From [Bacillus] enclensis (lineage in GTDB: Bacteria > Bacillota > Bacilli > Bacillales > Bacillaceae_B), in the NCBI RefSeq assembly GCF_001456935.1, contig NZ_KQ758489.1, positions 16,771 through 80,770 of the forward strand: a DNA stretch of 64,000 nt. The letters are read 5' to 3'. The notes beneath the pieces were generated by a model. That model made no database searches, was not told the origin of the DNA, and saw only the letters and a list, made by a program, of their open reading frames with translations. Below, piece by piece: positions 50,405-59,337 of the stretch. The first letter of the stretch is position 1; the number at the start of each line of letters is the position of its first letter. A program made the translations under genes and the position numbers.

Positions 50405-51920
50405 GGGCCAAACCTCCGTTCATTAGTTGAGTTGCAGTTTTTTCTATTTCATCCATCAGCTCGTGGATATCTATTTCACTTGTTCTTGGGTTCAGGAGAG
50501 TCAGCTTCAAGAAGGTACTACCATCAACGGTTGTCTTTGCGATGACTCCTTTTCCTTCATGCAGGAGCGACTGCTGGAGCGCCCTGTTCAATTCATCAAG
50601 GTCCGTGCTGCAATCCGACGGATGATAACGGAAAATAATCGTATTGATTTCAGGGTGTATATTTTTAAGCTCGATGTTTTCAAGGCCTGTCAGGTATTCT
50701 GCTGTATACCGGGCAAGCTCGATCGTGTGATCAATCATGTTTCCAAAGGTTTCGGTCCCCACTGTCTTGAGCGACAGATACAGCTTCAATGCATCAAACC
50801 GTCTGGTCGTGGATGTCGATTTCGTCACGAGATTCACGATTCCGTCATCTTCATCTTTTACAGGGTTCAAATAATCCGCATGATGGGAAAGGAATCCAAA
50901 ATGCCGGCGGTCTTTTACCATGAACGCCCCGCAGCTGACAGGCTGAAGGAATAATTTGTGAAAATCGATGGTCATCGAATCCGCATTTTCAAGTCCTTCA
51001 AGCTTATTGCGGTGAGAATGACTGAGGAGCAATCCTCCCCCGAAAGCTGCGTCCACATGGAACCAAAGGCCATTTTCTTTTGAGATGGAAGCAAGTTCAG
51101 GCAATGGATCGATGCTTCCGAAATCTGTGGTTCCGCATGTTGCAACGAGGGCGAATGGCAGCATGCCGTCTTCCTTAAGTCTGTCCAGGGTACTCAGTAC
51201 ATCGTTCAGGCACATGCGATGGCGCTCGTCCGTTTTCACCGTGATGACAGCCTGTTCACCCAGCCCGAGCTGAGAAGCTGACTTTTTCACGGTAAAATGG
51301 GCCTCCTCCGAACAAAGAATGCGCAGTCGATGAAAATCTGCCGGCAACCCCTGCTTCTGTACGTTATGGGCCCATTGGATTTGACAGAAGGAATCCCTGG
51401 CAAGCAGCAGCCCCATATAGTTCGATTGTGTACCACCGCTCGTGAACACACCGTCTGACGTTTCAGGATAACCCGCCGCTTCCTTCAGCCATTTCACCAT
51501 TCCTTCTTCAACATAGGTAGCCGCTGTACTCTGATCCCAGGAGTCCATCGACTGGTTCAACGTGCCGATGATGCATTCACCGATGATCCCCGGGAGAAGC
51601 GGCGGACAATGCAGATGAGCCATGCTCTTCTCATGTGAGATATGAAGGCTGTTCCTTAGGATGGGACCTTCAAGCTCATTGAGGACTTCCTGAAGCGAGC
51701 GGCCTTTCCCTGCAAAGTTCATGATCCCCGCGATTTCCTTTTCGATTTCAGCCGGGGTCTTTCCAATGAATGGCTGTTCGGTATTGCTGTAAACTTCTTT
51801 CAGTTTATTGCTGACTTGTTCCATTCCTTTTTCAAAAGCGGCCAGCCCCTCTTCCCCCTGATGGAGAAAGAAAGAGTCAAACGCCGTCCTTTTATTTTTA
51901 AACGCTCTGCCTGTACTCAT
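50397..51920 (-). CDS. rhbB: L-2,4-diaminobutyrate decarboxylase (RhbB-like)
   Basis: 507-residue PLP group II decarboxylase. PLP lysine Lys322 in SMTIDFHKLFLQP; HVDAAFGGG holds the Asp that contacts the pyridine ring, and SGGTQSNYMG the phosphate site. Converts 2,4-diaminobutyrate to 1,3-diaminopropane. Starts six bases downstream of the aminotransferase stop, with GAGG before the ATG. Confidence 0.92.
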   Translation of the reverse strand: MSTGRAFKNKRTAFDSFFLHQGEEGLAAFEKGMEQVSNKLKEVYSNTEQPFIGKTPAEIEKEIAGIMNFAGKGRSLQEVLNELEGPILRNSLHISHEKSMAHLHCPPLLPGIIGECIIGTLNQSMDSWDQSTAATYVEEGMVKWLKEAAGYPETSDGVFTSGGTQSNYMGLLLARDSFCQIQWAHNVQKQGLPADFHRLRILCSEEAHFTVKKSASQLGLGEQAVITVKTDERHRMCLNDVLSTLDRLKEDGMLPFALVATCGTTDFGSIDPLPELASISKENGLWFHVDAAFGGGLLLSHSHRNKLEGLENADSMTIDFHKLFLQPVSCGAFMVKDRRHFGFLSHHADYLNPVKDEDDGIVNLVTKSTSTTRRFDALKLYLSLKTVGTETFGNMIDHTIELARYTAEYLTGLENIELKNIHPEINTIIFRYHPSDCSTDLDELNRALQQSLLHEGKGVIAKTTVDGSTFLKLTLLNPRTSEIDIHELMDEIEKTATQLMNGGLARV

Positions 51921-51926
51921 AGGGGA

Positions 51927-53276
51927 CTACCTCACGACTGAAGCTACAACCGCTTCTTTGAAGATGGCGAATACTTCATCCAATTGCGCTTTTGTTATGA
52001 TGAGCGGCGGCAGGAAGCGTACTACGGCTCCATGTCTGCCCCCCACTTCCAGGATTAAGCCTCGCTTGAAGCATTCCCGCTGGATGCGGCTGGCCAGTTC
52101 AGAATTTGCAGGGTGACTTCCAGACAAAGACTGTGGAAGCGAAGGATCGACCATTTCCACCCCGATCATCAGCCCTCTTCCGCGTACATCGCCAATTTCA
52201 GGGAATTCATGTTGAAGTCCGCTCAACGACTGAAGAAGTCTCTGCCCCATTTTATCTGCATGCCCCGCAAGATGATTTTCCTTGATGTACTTCAGTGTGG
52301 CCGTCCCGGCTGCCATCGCTATCTGATTTCCGCGGAACGTCCCGATATGCGCCCCAGGCTCCCAGCAGTCGAGTTCCTTGTCATATACGACAACAGAAAG
52401 CGGGAGACTGCCTCCTATTGCCTTCGAGAGGACAAATACTTCCGGAACGATACCGGCATGTTCGAATGAGAACAGTTTCCCTGTACGGCCGATCCCGGTC
52501 TGGACTTCGTCAATGATGAGGGGAATGCCCCGCTCTTCCGTGATTCGTCTCATTTCCTGCAGCCACTCAATCGGTGCCGGTATCGAACCTCCTTCACCCT
52601 GGACGGTCTCAAAGATCATCGCAGCCGGCGGCAGGATTCCGCTTTCAGGGTCATCGAGCAGGTTTTCAATATATCGTGCCGAGATGCGGTGGCTCTCTTC
52701 TCCCCCGACGCCGAACGGACAGCGGTATGTATAAGGGTAAGGGAGGAAATGAGTATCTGGCATGAGACCGCCGACTTTCTCCTTCGGACTCAGATTTCCT
52801 GAAATCGCCATCGTGCCGTGCGTTGCACCATGATATCCTCCCTGGAAGGTCAGGATGCTTTGCCTCCCGGTTGCCGTTTTGACCAATTTCAATGCAGCTT
52901 CAATTGCATCTCCCCCGGTCGGCCCGCAGAACTGTACTTTAGCACGGTCCCGGAACCCTTTCGGCAAGGAAGCGAATAACTCATTAACGAATTCTTCTTT
53001 TACAGGGGTTGTCAAATCTAATGTATGTAAAGGGCGTTTATCGCGGATTACCTGCTCCATTGCTTCGATCACAACAGGATGATTATGACCGAGCGCCAAT
53101 GTGCCGGCACCTGCCAGGCAGTCGTAATACTTCTTCCCTTCCATATCGGTCACATGAATCCCATCTGCTTCACTGATGGCAAGAGGAATCCTTCTCGGGT
53201 AGGATCTTGCATTGGATTCGCGTTTCTCCTGCTGGCATAGTAATTCTTTATTTGAAGTCAAGGTTTGAACTGTCAT
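51927..53276 (-). CDS. rhbA: Diaminobutyrate--2-oxoglutarate aminotransferase (RhbA/EctB-like)
   Basis: 449-residue class III aminotransferase. PLP lysine Lys285 in VLSKAIGGSLPLS, phosphate site GPTGGDAIEAALKL, IIDEVQTGIGRTGK. Makes 2,4-diaminobutyrate from aspartate-semialdehyde and glutamate. First gene of the operon; promoter with a consensus Fur box in its spacer lies directly upstream. Ribosome binding site GGGAG. Confidence 0.92.
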   Translation of the reverse strand: MTVQTLTSNKELLCQQEKRESNARSYPRRIPLAISEADGIHVTDMEGKKYYDCLAGAGTLALGHNHPVVIEAMEQVIRDKRPLHTLDLTTPVKEEFVNELFASLPKGFRDRAKVQFCGPTGGDAIEAALKLVKTATGRQSILTFQGGYHGATHGTMAISGNLSPKEKVGGLMPDTHFLPYPYTYRCPFGVGGEESHRISARYIENLLDDPESGILPPAAMIFETVQGEGGSIPAPIEWLQEMRRITEERGIPLIIDEVQTGIGRTGKLFSFEHAGIVPEVFVLSKAIGGSLPLSVVVYDKELDCWEPGAHIGTFRGNQIAMAAGTATLKYIKENHLAGHADKMGQRLLQSLSGLQHEFPEIGDVRGRGLMIGVEMVDPSLPQSLSGSHPANSELASRIQRECFKRGLILEVGGRHGAVVRFLPPLIITKAQLDEVFAIFKEAVVASVVR

Positions 53277-53322
53277 ACGTCATCTCCCTTTCACTGATTG
53301 TTTCCGTTTTGCTTTCAACGTC

Positions 53323-53352
53323 ATAGTAATTGATAATGATTATCAATGTCAA
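53323..53352 (-). promoter_or_regulatory. Fur-controlled promoter of the siderophore operon
   Basis: Minus strand TTGACA and TACTAT separated by 18 bp. The Fur box fills almost the whole spacer, so Fur and RNA polymerase binding would exclude each other. Confidence 0.72.
53331..53345. promoter_or_regulatory. Fur box, perfect consensus
   Basis: TGATAATGATTATCA equals the 7-1-7 Fur consensus TGATAATNATTATCA. Confidence 0.93.
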
Positions 53353-53359
53353 TAGTAAT

Positions 53360-53374
53360 TGAAAATTGTTCTCA
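53360..53374. promoter_or_regulatory. Second, weaker Fur box
   Basis: TGAAAATTGTTCTCA shows three mismatches to the 7-1-7 consensus, just upstream of the -35. Confidence 0.4.
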
Positions 53375-53591
53375 ATTAAAATGGATAAATAATACTTTTG
53401 GCAGGGGGATGTAATTGCTTTTGTTTGATGCGGGAAAGCCTTGATGGTCGTAGGGTTCTGGCATATCTTAAAGCAGTTCTTCCATCGCTGGATCCCTGTT
53501 TCGGAAAAATTCCCGCCTTTCGTAAAAAAGGAGGTTTGGACTAGAGGGTAATTGAGAACGGATAATGGCTGCAGGTAGTTTATTCTCAATT

Positions 53592-53630
53592 AAAAAAACC
53601 CAACCGTTGAAGGACGATTGGGTTTAAAAA
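53592..53630 (-). terminator. Terminator of the MFS gene
   Basis: AAACCCAACCGT/ACGATTGGGTTT imperfect stem with T-runs on both strands; isolates the MFS gene from the siderophore operon. Confidence 0.82.
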
Positions 53631-53647
53631 AATATAATTTTGATGAT

Positions 53648-53667
53648 TTTGAGGGACGTCCCTCAAA
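53648..53667. other. Perfect 20-bp palindrome
   Basis: TTTGAGGGACGTCCCTCAAA is fully self-complementary. It lies 17 bp beyond the MFS stop codon and upstream of the terminator. No T-run follows, so not a normal terminator. Confidence 0.6.
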
Positions 53668-53683
53668 GTTAAACGTATCTCTT

Positions 53684-54886
53684 TTATAATTCTAATGCCT
53701 CCGATGCCTGCCGTCTTTTTTTACCTGCAAGCACAGAATGATACCGATAAACAAACAGTGTAACCACGACCACCGCACCGGACAGCAGGTACAGGCTTGT
53801 AAAGCCCAGTCCGCCTGAAATCATTCCCAGTACGACAGATCCGACCGCAATTCCGAGGTCATAGAAGATAAAGAATGTCGCGGTCGAGTGGCTGGTTCTT
53901 TCTCTCGGGGCTGATTGGATCGCCATCGTCTGGTAGCTTGGCAGCAAGGCACCGTAGCCGAGGCCGATGAGTGCGCCAGCTGTGAGAAGGACAAAGGTCG
54001 ATTGTGTGATACTCAAGACGGCGAGTCCGATTGCAAAGATGATCAGCGACGGGTAAATGACCGAATCGGGTCCTTTTTGGTCAAATAATCTTCCTGTGTA
54101 TGGCCTCGATAATAGCATCGCTGCCGCAAACACAACGAAAAAGAGGCTGACAGATTCGAAAAGGCCGACTGATTTTGCATAGACGGAAATGAAGGACATG
54201 ATACCGGAATACGCAAACGCAGTCAGGAATCCGACGAACGCAATCGGCATCGCCCTCACTTCGATCAAATCCTTCGCAGTGATCCGCCTCGCAGCCTTCG
54301 GTTCAGATGGTGCTGCGGAAGATACCTGAATGCCGAAAGTCAAAATAAAAGCCACAACCATCATGGACGCCAGCAGAAGGAACAGCGATGAATATGGGAT
54401 GAACTGGACGAGTGCCAGTGAAAGGAACGGACCGGCAACAACGGCCAGATTCATCGACATGGCAAAGTAACCGAGTCCTTCCCCCTTCCTATGCTCCGGT
54501 ATCATATCCGCCGCAATTGCCACCAATACGGTTGAAGCGATGCTGAACCAGATGCCATGGAAGAAGCGCAGCGCGATCAACAGATTGAAATCACTGATCA
54601 CAAAATAAAAAAAGGAAGAAGCGCCAAAGAAGAACACGGATATCATCAGGGTCTTCTTTTTACCCAGTGCGTCAATGATTTTACCGGAAAACGGCCGGAC
54701 GATGATCGCTGAAATTAAAAACATCGTTGTAACCAGACCAGCCTTTGCTTCACTTACATGAAGCTCGTCAATAACGTAGACAGGCAGCACGGTCAACAAC
54801 GAATAAAAAACCAAAAAGACGAAAAAATTATTCGATAAAGCCATCAGAAAAGGCTTTGTCCAAATGTTGTGTGTCGATTTCTGCAT
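53684..54886 (-). CDS. MFS transporter
   Basis: 400 residues, 12 predicted helices, with the MFS loop motif GKIIDALGKKKTLM between helices 2 and 3. Drug:H+ antiporter-like. Two contexts compete: it adjoins the siderophore operon (possible siderophore exporter), and it is divergent from a MarR-family gene with a shared palindrome (possible drug efflux pump). No good Fur box precedes it, which favours the second. Confidence 0.8.
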   Translation of the reverse strand: MQKSTHNIWTKPFLMALSNNFFVFLVFYSLLTVLPVYVIDELHVSEAKAGLVTTMFLISAIIVRPFSGKIIDALGKKKTLMISVFFFGASSFFYFVISDFNLLIALRFFHGIWFSIASTVLVAIAADMIPEHRKGEGLGYFAMSMNLAVVAGPFLSLALVQFIPYSSLFLLLASMMVVAFILTFGIQVSSAAPSEPKAARRITAKDLIEVRAMPIAFVGFLTAFAYSGIMSFISVYAKSVGLFESVSLFFVVFAAAMLLSRPYTGRLFDQKGPDSVIYPSLIIFAIGLAVLSITQSTFVLLTAGALIGLGYGALLPSYQTMAIQSAPRERTSHSTATFFIFYDLGIAVGSVVLGMISGGLGFTSLYLLSGAVVVVTLFVYRYHSVLAGKKRRQASEALEL

Positions 54887-54928
54887 GTAAATCCCCTTTC
54901 AACTTATGCTTTGATGTATAATCGATTC

Positions 54929-54948
54929 AATTAGTTGTCATACTAATT
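54929..54948. promoter_or_regulatory. Candidate MarR-family operator
   Basis: AATTAGT and ACTAATT arms separated by 6 bp, a perfect inverted repeat of MarR type, 43 bp before the MFS start codon. Confidence 0.65.
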
Positions 54949-55069
54949 ATATATGCAGAAAGCGCAGAAGTAAATACTTGTTATAACAATTAAATTGAAA
55001 TCGTTCTCATTTCCAGTGACTTTTGTAGTATGATAGAAGGAGACTAAAATTGGTGGCAGGTGATACAGC

Positions 55070-55504
55070 ATGCATGATACTCGCGATGAAGCAATCGGTC
55101 TTTTTACAAGCAATACCGTCAAGAATATTATCCGTTACTTATCTGTGAACATTAAGAATTACGATATTACACCCGAGCAATGGACCGTCCTCAAACGGCT
55201 GTCCGAAAATGACGGCATCAACCAAAAGGAACTTGCGAATAAAGCAGAGAAGGACCAGCCCACCGTGACAAGGATCCTCGACATCCTCGAACGGAAAGAA
55301 CTGGTCATCAAGAAGAAAAATGAAGAGGACCGCCGTTCATTCATCCTGTTCATTACAGACAAAGGAACCGCGCTCAAAGAGGAACTGACCCCGGTCATCG
55401 AAGCGCTGTGGGAAGAGAACATCCTCGCCGGCATCTCGGAAGAAGAGCTTGAAGTGTACAGGAAAGTCCTTGTGAAAATGAATGAGAATTTGGAGAAATG
55501 TTAA
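55070..55504 (+). CDS. MarR-family transcriptional regulator
   Basis: 144 residues with winged helix: ITPEQWTVLKRLSENDGINQKELANKAEKDQPTVTRILDILERKELV, wing EEDRRSFILFITDKG. No conserved N-terminal Cys, so ligand rather than thiol sensing is likelier. Divergent from the MFS gene and probably its repressor. Separate from guaC by a terminator. Confidence 0.87.
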   Translation: MHDTRDEAIGLFTSNTVKNIIRYLSVNIKNYDITPEQWTVLKRLSENDGINQKELANKAEKDQPTVTRILDILERKELVIKKKNEEDRRSFILFITDKGTALKEELTPVIEALWEENILAGISEEELEVYRKVLVKMNENLEKC

Positions 55505-55509
55505 TCTTT

Positions 55510-55542
55510 AAACGGATCTGTGTTAAGCAGGTCCGTTTTTAT
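55510..55542 (+). terminator. Terminator after the marR-family gene
   Basis: AAACGGATCTG/CAGGTCCGTTT stem with TTTTTA tail. Confidence 0.83.
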
Positions 55543-55610
55543 TTTGTAAAGGAAGAAAAATGTCAGAAAAATCTTTGACACCCTGGCAATAAATGTAGTA
55601 TATTACGATA

Positions 55611-55651
55611 GGAACGAACATTCACGAATTAAAATATAATTAATATTCGTT
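55611..55651. promoter_or_regulatory. Candidate PurR box pair upstream of guaC
   Basis: AACGAACATT on the plus strand and AAAAACGAATATT on the minus strand are inverted and each contains the CGAAY core of PurBoxes. A TTGACA-18-TATATT promoter lies just upstream (55575-55604). Confidence 0.4.
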
Positions 55652-55667
55652 TTTAGGAGTGTTATTC

Positions 55668-56651
55668 ATGGAAAATGTATTTGATTACGAAGATATTCAA
55701 TTAATTCCTGCAAAATGTGTAGTAAACAGCCGTTCTGAATGTGATACATCGGTTACGCTAGGCGGCCGTTCATTTAAACTTCCTGTTGTTCCTGCGAATA
55801 TGCAGACCATCATCGACGAAAAAATCGCCGTTTACTTGGCAGAAAATAATTATTTCTATATCATGCACCGATTTGAACCAGAAAAAAGACGGGATTTCAT
55901 CAAAGATATGAAGTCACGAGGTTTATACGCATCGATCAGCGTAGGCGTAAAAGAAGAAGAATACACATTTGTGGAGGGGCTTGCAGAAGAGCAGCTTACT
56001 CCTGCCTATATTACAATCGACATCGCGCACGGCCACTCCAATGCCGTGATCAATATGATCCAGCATATCAAAAAGCACCTTCCGGAAAGCTTTGTGATAG
56101 CCGGCAACGTAGGAACGCCTGAAGCTGTGAGGGAACTCGAAAACGCAGGGGCTGACGCTACGAAAGTCGGCATCGGACCTGGTAAAGTATGCATCACGAA
56201 GATCAAAACGGGATTCGGTACGGGAGGCTGGCAGCTGGCGGCTCTCCGCTGGTGTGCAAAAGCAGCTACAAAGCCGATCATCGCTGACGGCGGAATCCGC
56301 ACGCACGGTGATGTAGCGAAATCGATCCGATTCGGTGCCTCCATGGTCATGATCGGTTCCTTGTTCGCAGGGCACGAAGAATCCCCGGGTGAAACGTTCG
56401 AGAAAGACGGCAAGCTCTATAAAGAATATTTCGGTTCTGCATCCGAATTCCAAAAAGGCGAAAAGAAGAACGTCGAAGGAAAGAAAATGTTCGTGGAACA
56501 CAAGGGAGCACTCCAGGATACCCTGACGGAAATGGAACAGGATCTCCAGTCTTCCATCTCCTATGCAGGGGGAACGAACCTTGACAGCATCCGCCACGTC
56601 GACTATGTGGTCGTGAAAAATTCCATCTTCAATGGTGATAAAGTCTATTAA
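55668..56651 (+). CDS. guaC: GMP reductase
   Basis: 327 residues of the IMPDH/GMPR barrel without CBS domains: [28 protein letters not shown] loop [20 protein letters not shown] with the catalytic Cys, and [36 protein letters not shown]. Converts GMP to IMP in purine salvage. Start at MENVFDYED, after AGGAG. Confidence 0.95.
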   Translation: MENVFDYEDIQLIPAKCVVNSRSECDTSVTLGGRSFKLPVVPANMQTIIDEKIAVYLAENNYFYIMHRFEPEKRRDFIKDMKSRGLYASISVGVKEEEYTFVEGLAEEQLTPAYITIDIAHGHSNAVINMIQHIKKHLPESFVIAGNVGTPEAVRELENAGADATKVGIGPGKVCITKIKTGFGTGGWQLAALRWCAKAATKPIIADGGIRTHGDVAKSIRFGASMVMIGSLFAGHEESPGETFEKDGKLYKEYFGSASEFQKGEKKNVEGKKMFVEHKGALQDTLTEMEQDLQSSISYAGGTNLDSIRHVDYVVVKNSIFNGDKVY

Positions 56652-56658
56652 TATCAAA

Positions 56659-56693
56659 AGAGGGACGGGCCGAATTTATCGGCCCGTCCCTCT
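56659..56693. terminator. Terminator between guaC and the CDF exporter
   Basis: AGAGGGACGGGCCG/CGGCCCGTCCCTCT stem of 14 bp between convergent genes. Confidence 0.9.
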
Positions 56694-56711
56694 CTTCGTA
56701 TGCAAGAAAAG

Positions 56712-57581
56712 TCACTCCGGTTCCACATGGACGTGGACATCATAGATTTCGTACTCTCTCTCTAGCTTTTTCTCCACTCTGGTTGAGATGTCATGGGCAT
56801 CATTAATGTTCAATTCCGGATCCACCGTAATGACGATGTCCACGACAATATTGTTCCCGTACGTTCTTGCCTTGATATCTTTGATCCCCTCGACCCCTGA
56901 AATCTCGTCGATCGTTACTATGTACTCTTGAATCAGGTCCTGATCAAATCCATCCGTCAATTGATGGGAAGCTTCACGGAAAATTCCCCAGGCCGTCTTG
57001 ATGATTAAGATCCCTACAATCAGGGCAGTAAGGGGATCGAGCCAGGCCAGGCTGAACTGCGAACCGATGATCCCGATCACCGTTCCGATACTGACCCACG
57101 AATCGGAAAGATTGTCTTTGGCTGCGGCCATGACCGATTGACTCTTTATTTTTAACGCAAGTTTTTTATTATAACGGTAGACGAAATACATCACCAATGC
57201 TGAAAAAATCCCCGTCCAGGCAGCAATCATGTCAGGCGGGTGCGACTGCCCCTCGAAAAGTGTCACGACTGCCCCGCTCAGTACTTCAATCCCCACGACT
57301 GCCATAATGAAAGAAGCCACCATCGAAGCGACCATTTCAGACTTCCAATGTCCGTATAGATGGTCATCATCCGCAGGTTTCTGCGACAACCTGAGCCCGA
57401 TCAATACGGCAACCGAAGCCAGAATATCCGTCGTATTGTTCAAACCATCTGCTTTCAATGCCTCCGACCCGCTCATATTCCCGATCACCAGCTTTAATAT
57501 AGATAAAAGTATGTACGCTATGATGCTGATGATTGCACCGCGTTCGCCCAATTTCAAATCCGAATATCGTTTATCATCCAC
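56712..57581 (-). CDS. mneP: Cation diffusion facilitator, Mn2+ exporter (MneP-like)
   Basis: 289 residues, six helices and a C-terminal cytoplasmic domain. Helix 2 has ADGLNNTTDIL and helix 5 DNLSDSWVSIG, the DxxxD metal sites. Sequence is close to B. subtilis MneP/MneS manganese exporters (DDDHLYGHWKSE loop, TDGFDQDLI). Protects against Mn excess. No MntR box was recognised upstream, though B. subtilis MneP is MntR-activated. Confidence 0.85.
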   Translation of the reverse strand: MDDKRYSDLKLGERGAIISIIAYILLSILKLVIGNMSGSEALKADGLNNTTDILASVAVLIGLRLSQKPADDDHLYGHWKSEMVASMVASFIMAVVGIEVLSGAVVTLFEGQSHPPDMIAAWTGIFSALVMYFVYRYNKKLALKIKSQSVMAAAKDNLSDSWVSIGTVIGIIGSQFSLAWLDPLTALIVGILIIKTAWGIFREASHQLTDGFDQDLIQEYIVTIDEISGVEGIKDIKARTYGNNIVVDIVITVDPELNINDAHDISTRVEKKLEREYEIYDVHVHVEPE

Positions 57582-57822
57582 TCATTCCAACCTCCAAACA
57601 ACTGCCTGAACATTTTATCAAGCAGTATGCGAGTGGGTCTATAGAAACCTTTTTATCCATCCCCATCTATCTCTCTTAAAGTCAAAAAAGTTGCACAAAG
57701 TAAATTTAATTGGTGCAACCTTATTTATTTATTTCCTCATCCGTCGTGACTTAAGAACTATTAATATTGTTCTATCCCAACCATTTGATTCATATATTTT
57801 TTCTAGAAAAGGAGGGATAACT

Positions 57823-58194
57823 ATGGGCATCAGATTGATCAAGATTTCGGTTGTTTATTTTATGATCGGCGTGTTATTCGGGTTGTATATGTCGATGACG
57901 CATGATTACAGCTTCACTCCGGTTCACGCTCATATCAATCTTCTGGGCTGGACAGCTCTTACTCTTGCAGGTATCATCTATCATTTATTCCCGGCTGTGT
58001 CTCAGACAAAGCTTGCAAAAGCTCATTTTTGGCTCCATAATATCGGTCTCCCGCTTATGATGATCGGCCTGTTTTACCTCATTTCATCCGGCAATGAAGG
58101 CATCATCCCGGTGATCGCAGCCGGAGGAGTGCTGACGACACTTGCAGTGTTATTGTTTGGATACAATGTATTGACTAAATTGAAAGCGGAATAA
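57823..58194 (+). CDS. Small cytochrome oxidase subunit I-like membrane protein
   Basis: 123 residues, four hydrophobic helices. SFTPVHAHINLLGWTALTLAGIIYHLFP resembles the helix with paired His of cbb3/heme-copper oxidase subunit I, and a further His occurs in AKAHFWLHNIGLP. Single-domain homologues are common in Bacillaceae; whether they bind haem is unknown. AAAGGAGGGATAACT before ATG; 44 upstream codons in frame are dropped. Confidence 0.75.
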   Translation: MGIRLIKISVVYFMIGVLFGLYMSMTHDYSFTPVHAHINLLGWTALTLAGIIYHLFPAVSQTKLAKAHFWLHNIGLPLMMIGLFYLISSGNEGIIPVIAAGGVLTTLAVLLFGYNVLTKLKAE

Positions 58195-58195
58195 T

Positions 58196-58240
58196 AAAAC
58201 AGCTGCTGCCCCACTTTCATTTAAGGCAGCAGCTGTTTTT
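58196..58240. terminator. Bidirectional terminator, overlaps the TetR gene end
   Basis: AAAACAGCTGCTGCC/GGCAGCAGCTGTTTT perfect 15-bp stem. The last TetR codons and stop fall within it. Confidence 0.9.
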
Positions 58241-59096
58241 CCAATTCTGTCACTTCTTCTTTTAAGTCTTCCACATCCCGCAGCAGCCTGAACATCCCTT
58301 TGAGGATCAACTCATCCGGTTTGGATTTCCGGCACTCTTCTGATATCCTGTCCGCAACCTTCACATACTCCCCTGCTTCATCGTCTTTGAGAGTATGAAT
58401 CTTCTCATACAGATTCGTCCATGCCTCCTCTCTTTTTTCAAACGAAATGAATGCCCCTTCCCGGTCCATATCAACTGAAAACGGCTTCATCATTTCATCA
58501 TCGAGGAGAGGTGCACTTTTCCCTTCAAAGAAGTCGTCTGCAAGGATCATGATCTGCCTCACAATATGATTCCCGAGATCGGCCGGTTCAAGATCGCTGT
58601 CAGTTGAAATCAGAAGCATCATATAAGAAGAATAAATGGACTGTGTCATCCACATCAGATCCCATTTGTAGGGGTCGATCCTATCCCCGTATAACCGGTG
58701 AAGATTGTGCTGCAGCCAGCTGAATAACCTCCCGCGCATCCTGTGCTCCATCTCGGCGAGCTTTTCACTGTCCTTGGCCGTTTCTCCCCTCATATGCATC
58801 TTCATATATGATTTGTATTCTAGGATTCCCTCAAACTGAACCTGGAATTGTTTAGCCAGGCGGTCCTCCTGTGCCATATTGCTGTCAAGTCCGACCACAA
58901 ACGCGCGCTCGAAGACGAGCTGCTGATAATGTTCATAGATGGATATGATTAAATCTTCCTTTGATTGGAAAAAAGAGTAGAGAGAACCTTTGGAGATCCC
59001 GATGCTGTCAGCGATCTGCTGCATCGATGTCCGGTTGTATCCGTGTTCTGCAAACAGCTCCACAGCTGTTTCCAATATTGCTTTACGTTTGTTCAC
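58221..59096 (-). CDS. TetR-family regulator (YerO-like)
   Basis: 291 residues, long for TetR. N-terminal helix-turn-helix (ILETAVELFAEHGYNRTSMQQIADSIGISKGSLYSFF) and a large ligand domain with a coiled-coil end (RDVEDLKEEVTELEKQLLP). Divergent from an RND exporter gene, as YerO is from swrC in B. subtilis. GTG start, seven bases after AGGTGA. Likely represses the exporter through the repeats in the spacer. Confidence 0.87.
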   Translation of the reverse strand: MNKRKAILETAVELFAEHGYNRTSMQQIADSIGISKGSLYSFFQSKEDLIISIYEHYQQLVFERAFVVGLDSNMAQEDRLAKQFQVQFEGILEYKSYMKMHMRGETAKDSEKLAEMEHRMRGRLFSWLQHNLHRLYGDRIDPYKWDLMWMTQSIYSSYMMLLISTDSDLEPADLGNHIVRQIMILADDFFEGKSAPLLDDEMMKPFSVDMDREGAFISFEKREEAWTNLYEKIHTLKDDEAGEYVKVADRISEECRKSKPDELILKGMFRLLRDVEDLKEEVTELEKQLLP

Positions 59097-59212
59097 TAGA
59101 TATCACCTGTCTTCTATATGAAGTCCGCTTCGTTTATTTTTACACCATTTTATCATAGTTTCAATGTCATCACCCCTCCTCCTCAGACCAGCACATTATT
59201 TCTTGACTAAAA

Positions 59213-59226
59213 TTCACGACCGTGAA
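59213..59226. promoter_or_regulatory. Palindrome in the tetR-RND spacer
   Basis: TTCACGACCGTGAA, 6-bp arms with 2-bp spacer, next to the larger operator. Confidence 0.4.
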
Positions 59227-59249
59227 AAAATGACTTATGAGTCATTTTT
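59226..59249. promoter_or_regulatory. Candidate TetR operator 1
   Basis: A 24-bp inverted repeat with 10-bp arms AAAAATGACT/AGTCATTTTT around TATG. Confidence 0.68.
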
Positions 59250-59295
59250 AATTAAACTTGATATATCAATACATCAAAAGCATTAATAAAACTTT

Positions 59296-59313
59296 TTTGA
59301 CCCACGAGTCAAA
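59296..59313. promoter_or_regulatory. Candidate TetR operator 2
   Basis: TTTGAC-CCACGA-GTCAAA. Its core TGACCCACGAGTCA matches operator 1 (TGACTTATGAGTCA) at all but three positions. Located just before the exporter ribosome binding site. Confidence 0.62.
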
Positions 59314-59337
59314 CCAAGTTAACAGGAGGAATGATTG

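Noticed and set aside
54995..55009. Fur-like sequence TTGAAATCGTTCTCA before the marR-family gene
   Set aside because: It lacks a base relative to the 7-1-7 pattern and has several mismatches.
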